Shown here piece by piece: positions 6,596 to 6,892 of a stretch of DNA of 6,892 nt; position 1 is the first letter of the stretch, and every line of letters starts with the position of its first letter. The notes under the pieces were generated by a model that worked only from the letters and a program-made list of their open reading frames with translations, searched no databases and was not told the DNA's origin. Source of the stretch: Myxococcales bacterium (GTDB lineage: Bacteria > Myxococcota > Bradymonadia > UBA7976 > UBA1532); the NCBI GenBank assembly GCA_020430675.1, contig JAGQJJ010000210.1, forward strand, positions 1 through 6,892, written 5' to 3'. The position numbers and the translations under genes were made by a program.

Positions 6596-6892
6596 TCACC
6601 AGCCGGGGGTCCCGTAGCGCTCGATGAGGCACTCCGAGAAGAACCCCGCGCTGTTGCTGCCGCCGACGATCCGCCCCACCTCGGCGAAGTGGTATCGGAC
6701 CGCGTCGTCGGGTCGGACCTCGGCGATGAACAGCGCCCCCGGCTTGCCGGTGAGCGTCCACGTCCAATGCCGCCCCAGCGGCGCGGCGTTGCCGATGACC
6801 ACCGTGCGGGTCGCTGGGTGGGGCGGCCCGAACGCCGCTTCCAGCACAGTGCCGGTGACCGTCTCGGCGCCGGGCATCTCGCGCAGGGTCAG
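6596..6892 (-). CDS. C-terminal part of an unrecognised protein (runs off the right edge)
   Basis: The minus-strand frame is open from the right edge to a TGA at 6596-6598. It gives about 98 residues ending in LIERYGTPGW. An internal ATG at 6877 exists, but the five codons before it (LTLRE) read on smoothly to the edge and no Shine-Dalgarno is evident, so this is more likely the tail of a longer gene. The visible part has alternating hydrophobic and polar residues (TRTVVIGNAAPLGRHWTWTL, GALFIAEVRPDDAVRYHFAEV), suggesting a beta-rich fold. It has no membrane segment and a single cysteine. I recognise no family. It has the same orientation as the salvage operon but is separated from it by about 190 bases and a strong hairpin, so it is probably a different transcription unit. 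Confidence 0.6.
   Translation of the reverse strand: MTLREMPGAETVTGTVLEAAFGPPHPATRTVVIGNAAPLGRHWTWTLTGKPGALFIAEVRPDDAVRYHFAEVGRIVGGSNSAGFFSECLIERYGTPGW

Noticed and set aside
1..6892. CRISPR array, tRNA, rRNA or insertion sequence
   Set aside because: I looked for these because of the CARF nuclease but saw no regularly spaced direct repeats, no tRNA or rRNA-like stretch, and no transposase or terminal inverted repeats.

Overview
This is a GC-rich (roughly two-thirds or more G+C) bacterial window, fully packed with genes whose codons mostly end in G or C. The gene styles (a lone receiver protein beside a large alanine/leucine-rich TPR protein, and a CNT transporter with a signal-peptide-like leader) suggest a high-GC Gram-negative such as a Myxococcota or other deltaproteobacterial lineage. 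That placement is inference only: no rRNA or other phylogenetic marker is present.

Left part, plus strand (1-2353): a large, mostly helical protein of unknown function with C-terminal TPR-like repeats, which may begin upstream of the window. It is followed, with an ATGA stop/start overlap, by a stand-alone CheY-like receiver domain with an intact phosphorylation site.

Centre and right, minus strand (6406 down to 2373): a compact three-gene operon. It encodes a pyrimidine-nucleoside/thymidine phosphorylase, then after 18 bases a CNT/NupC-family nucleoside transporter, then with a one-base TGATG overlap a Card1/Can2-type protein (CARF sensor domain plus PD-(D/E)XK nuclease, DUF1887 family). 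The first two form a standard route for taking up nucleosides and splitting them with phosphate. The third belongs to a family known as cyclic-oligoadenylate-activated nucleases of type III CRISPR immunity, yet no CRISPR array or cas gene is visible here. The coupling of a CARF nuclease to a nucleoside salvage operon is the most interesting observation in the window.

The operon converges on the receiver gene with only 19 bases between the two stop codons. Upstream of it, 6407-6595 is non-coding and holds a candidate promoter, a 10-base palindrome and a strong GC hairpin just after the stop of the next gene. That last gene, also on the minus strand, is the C-terminal end of an unrecognised protein that runs off the right edge.
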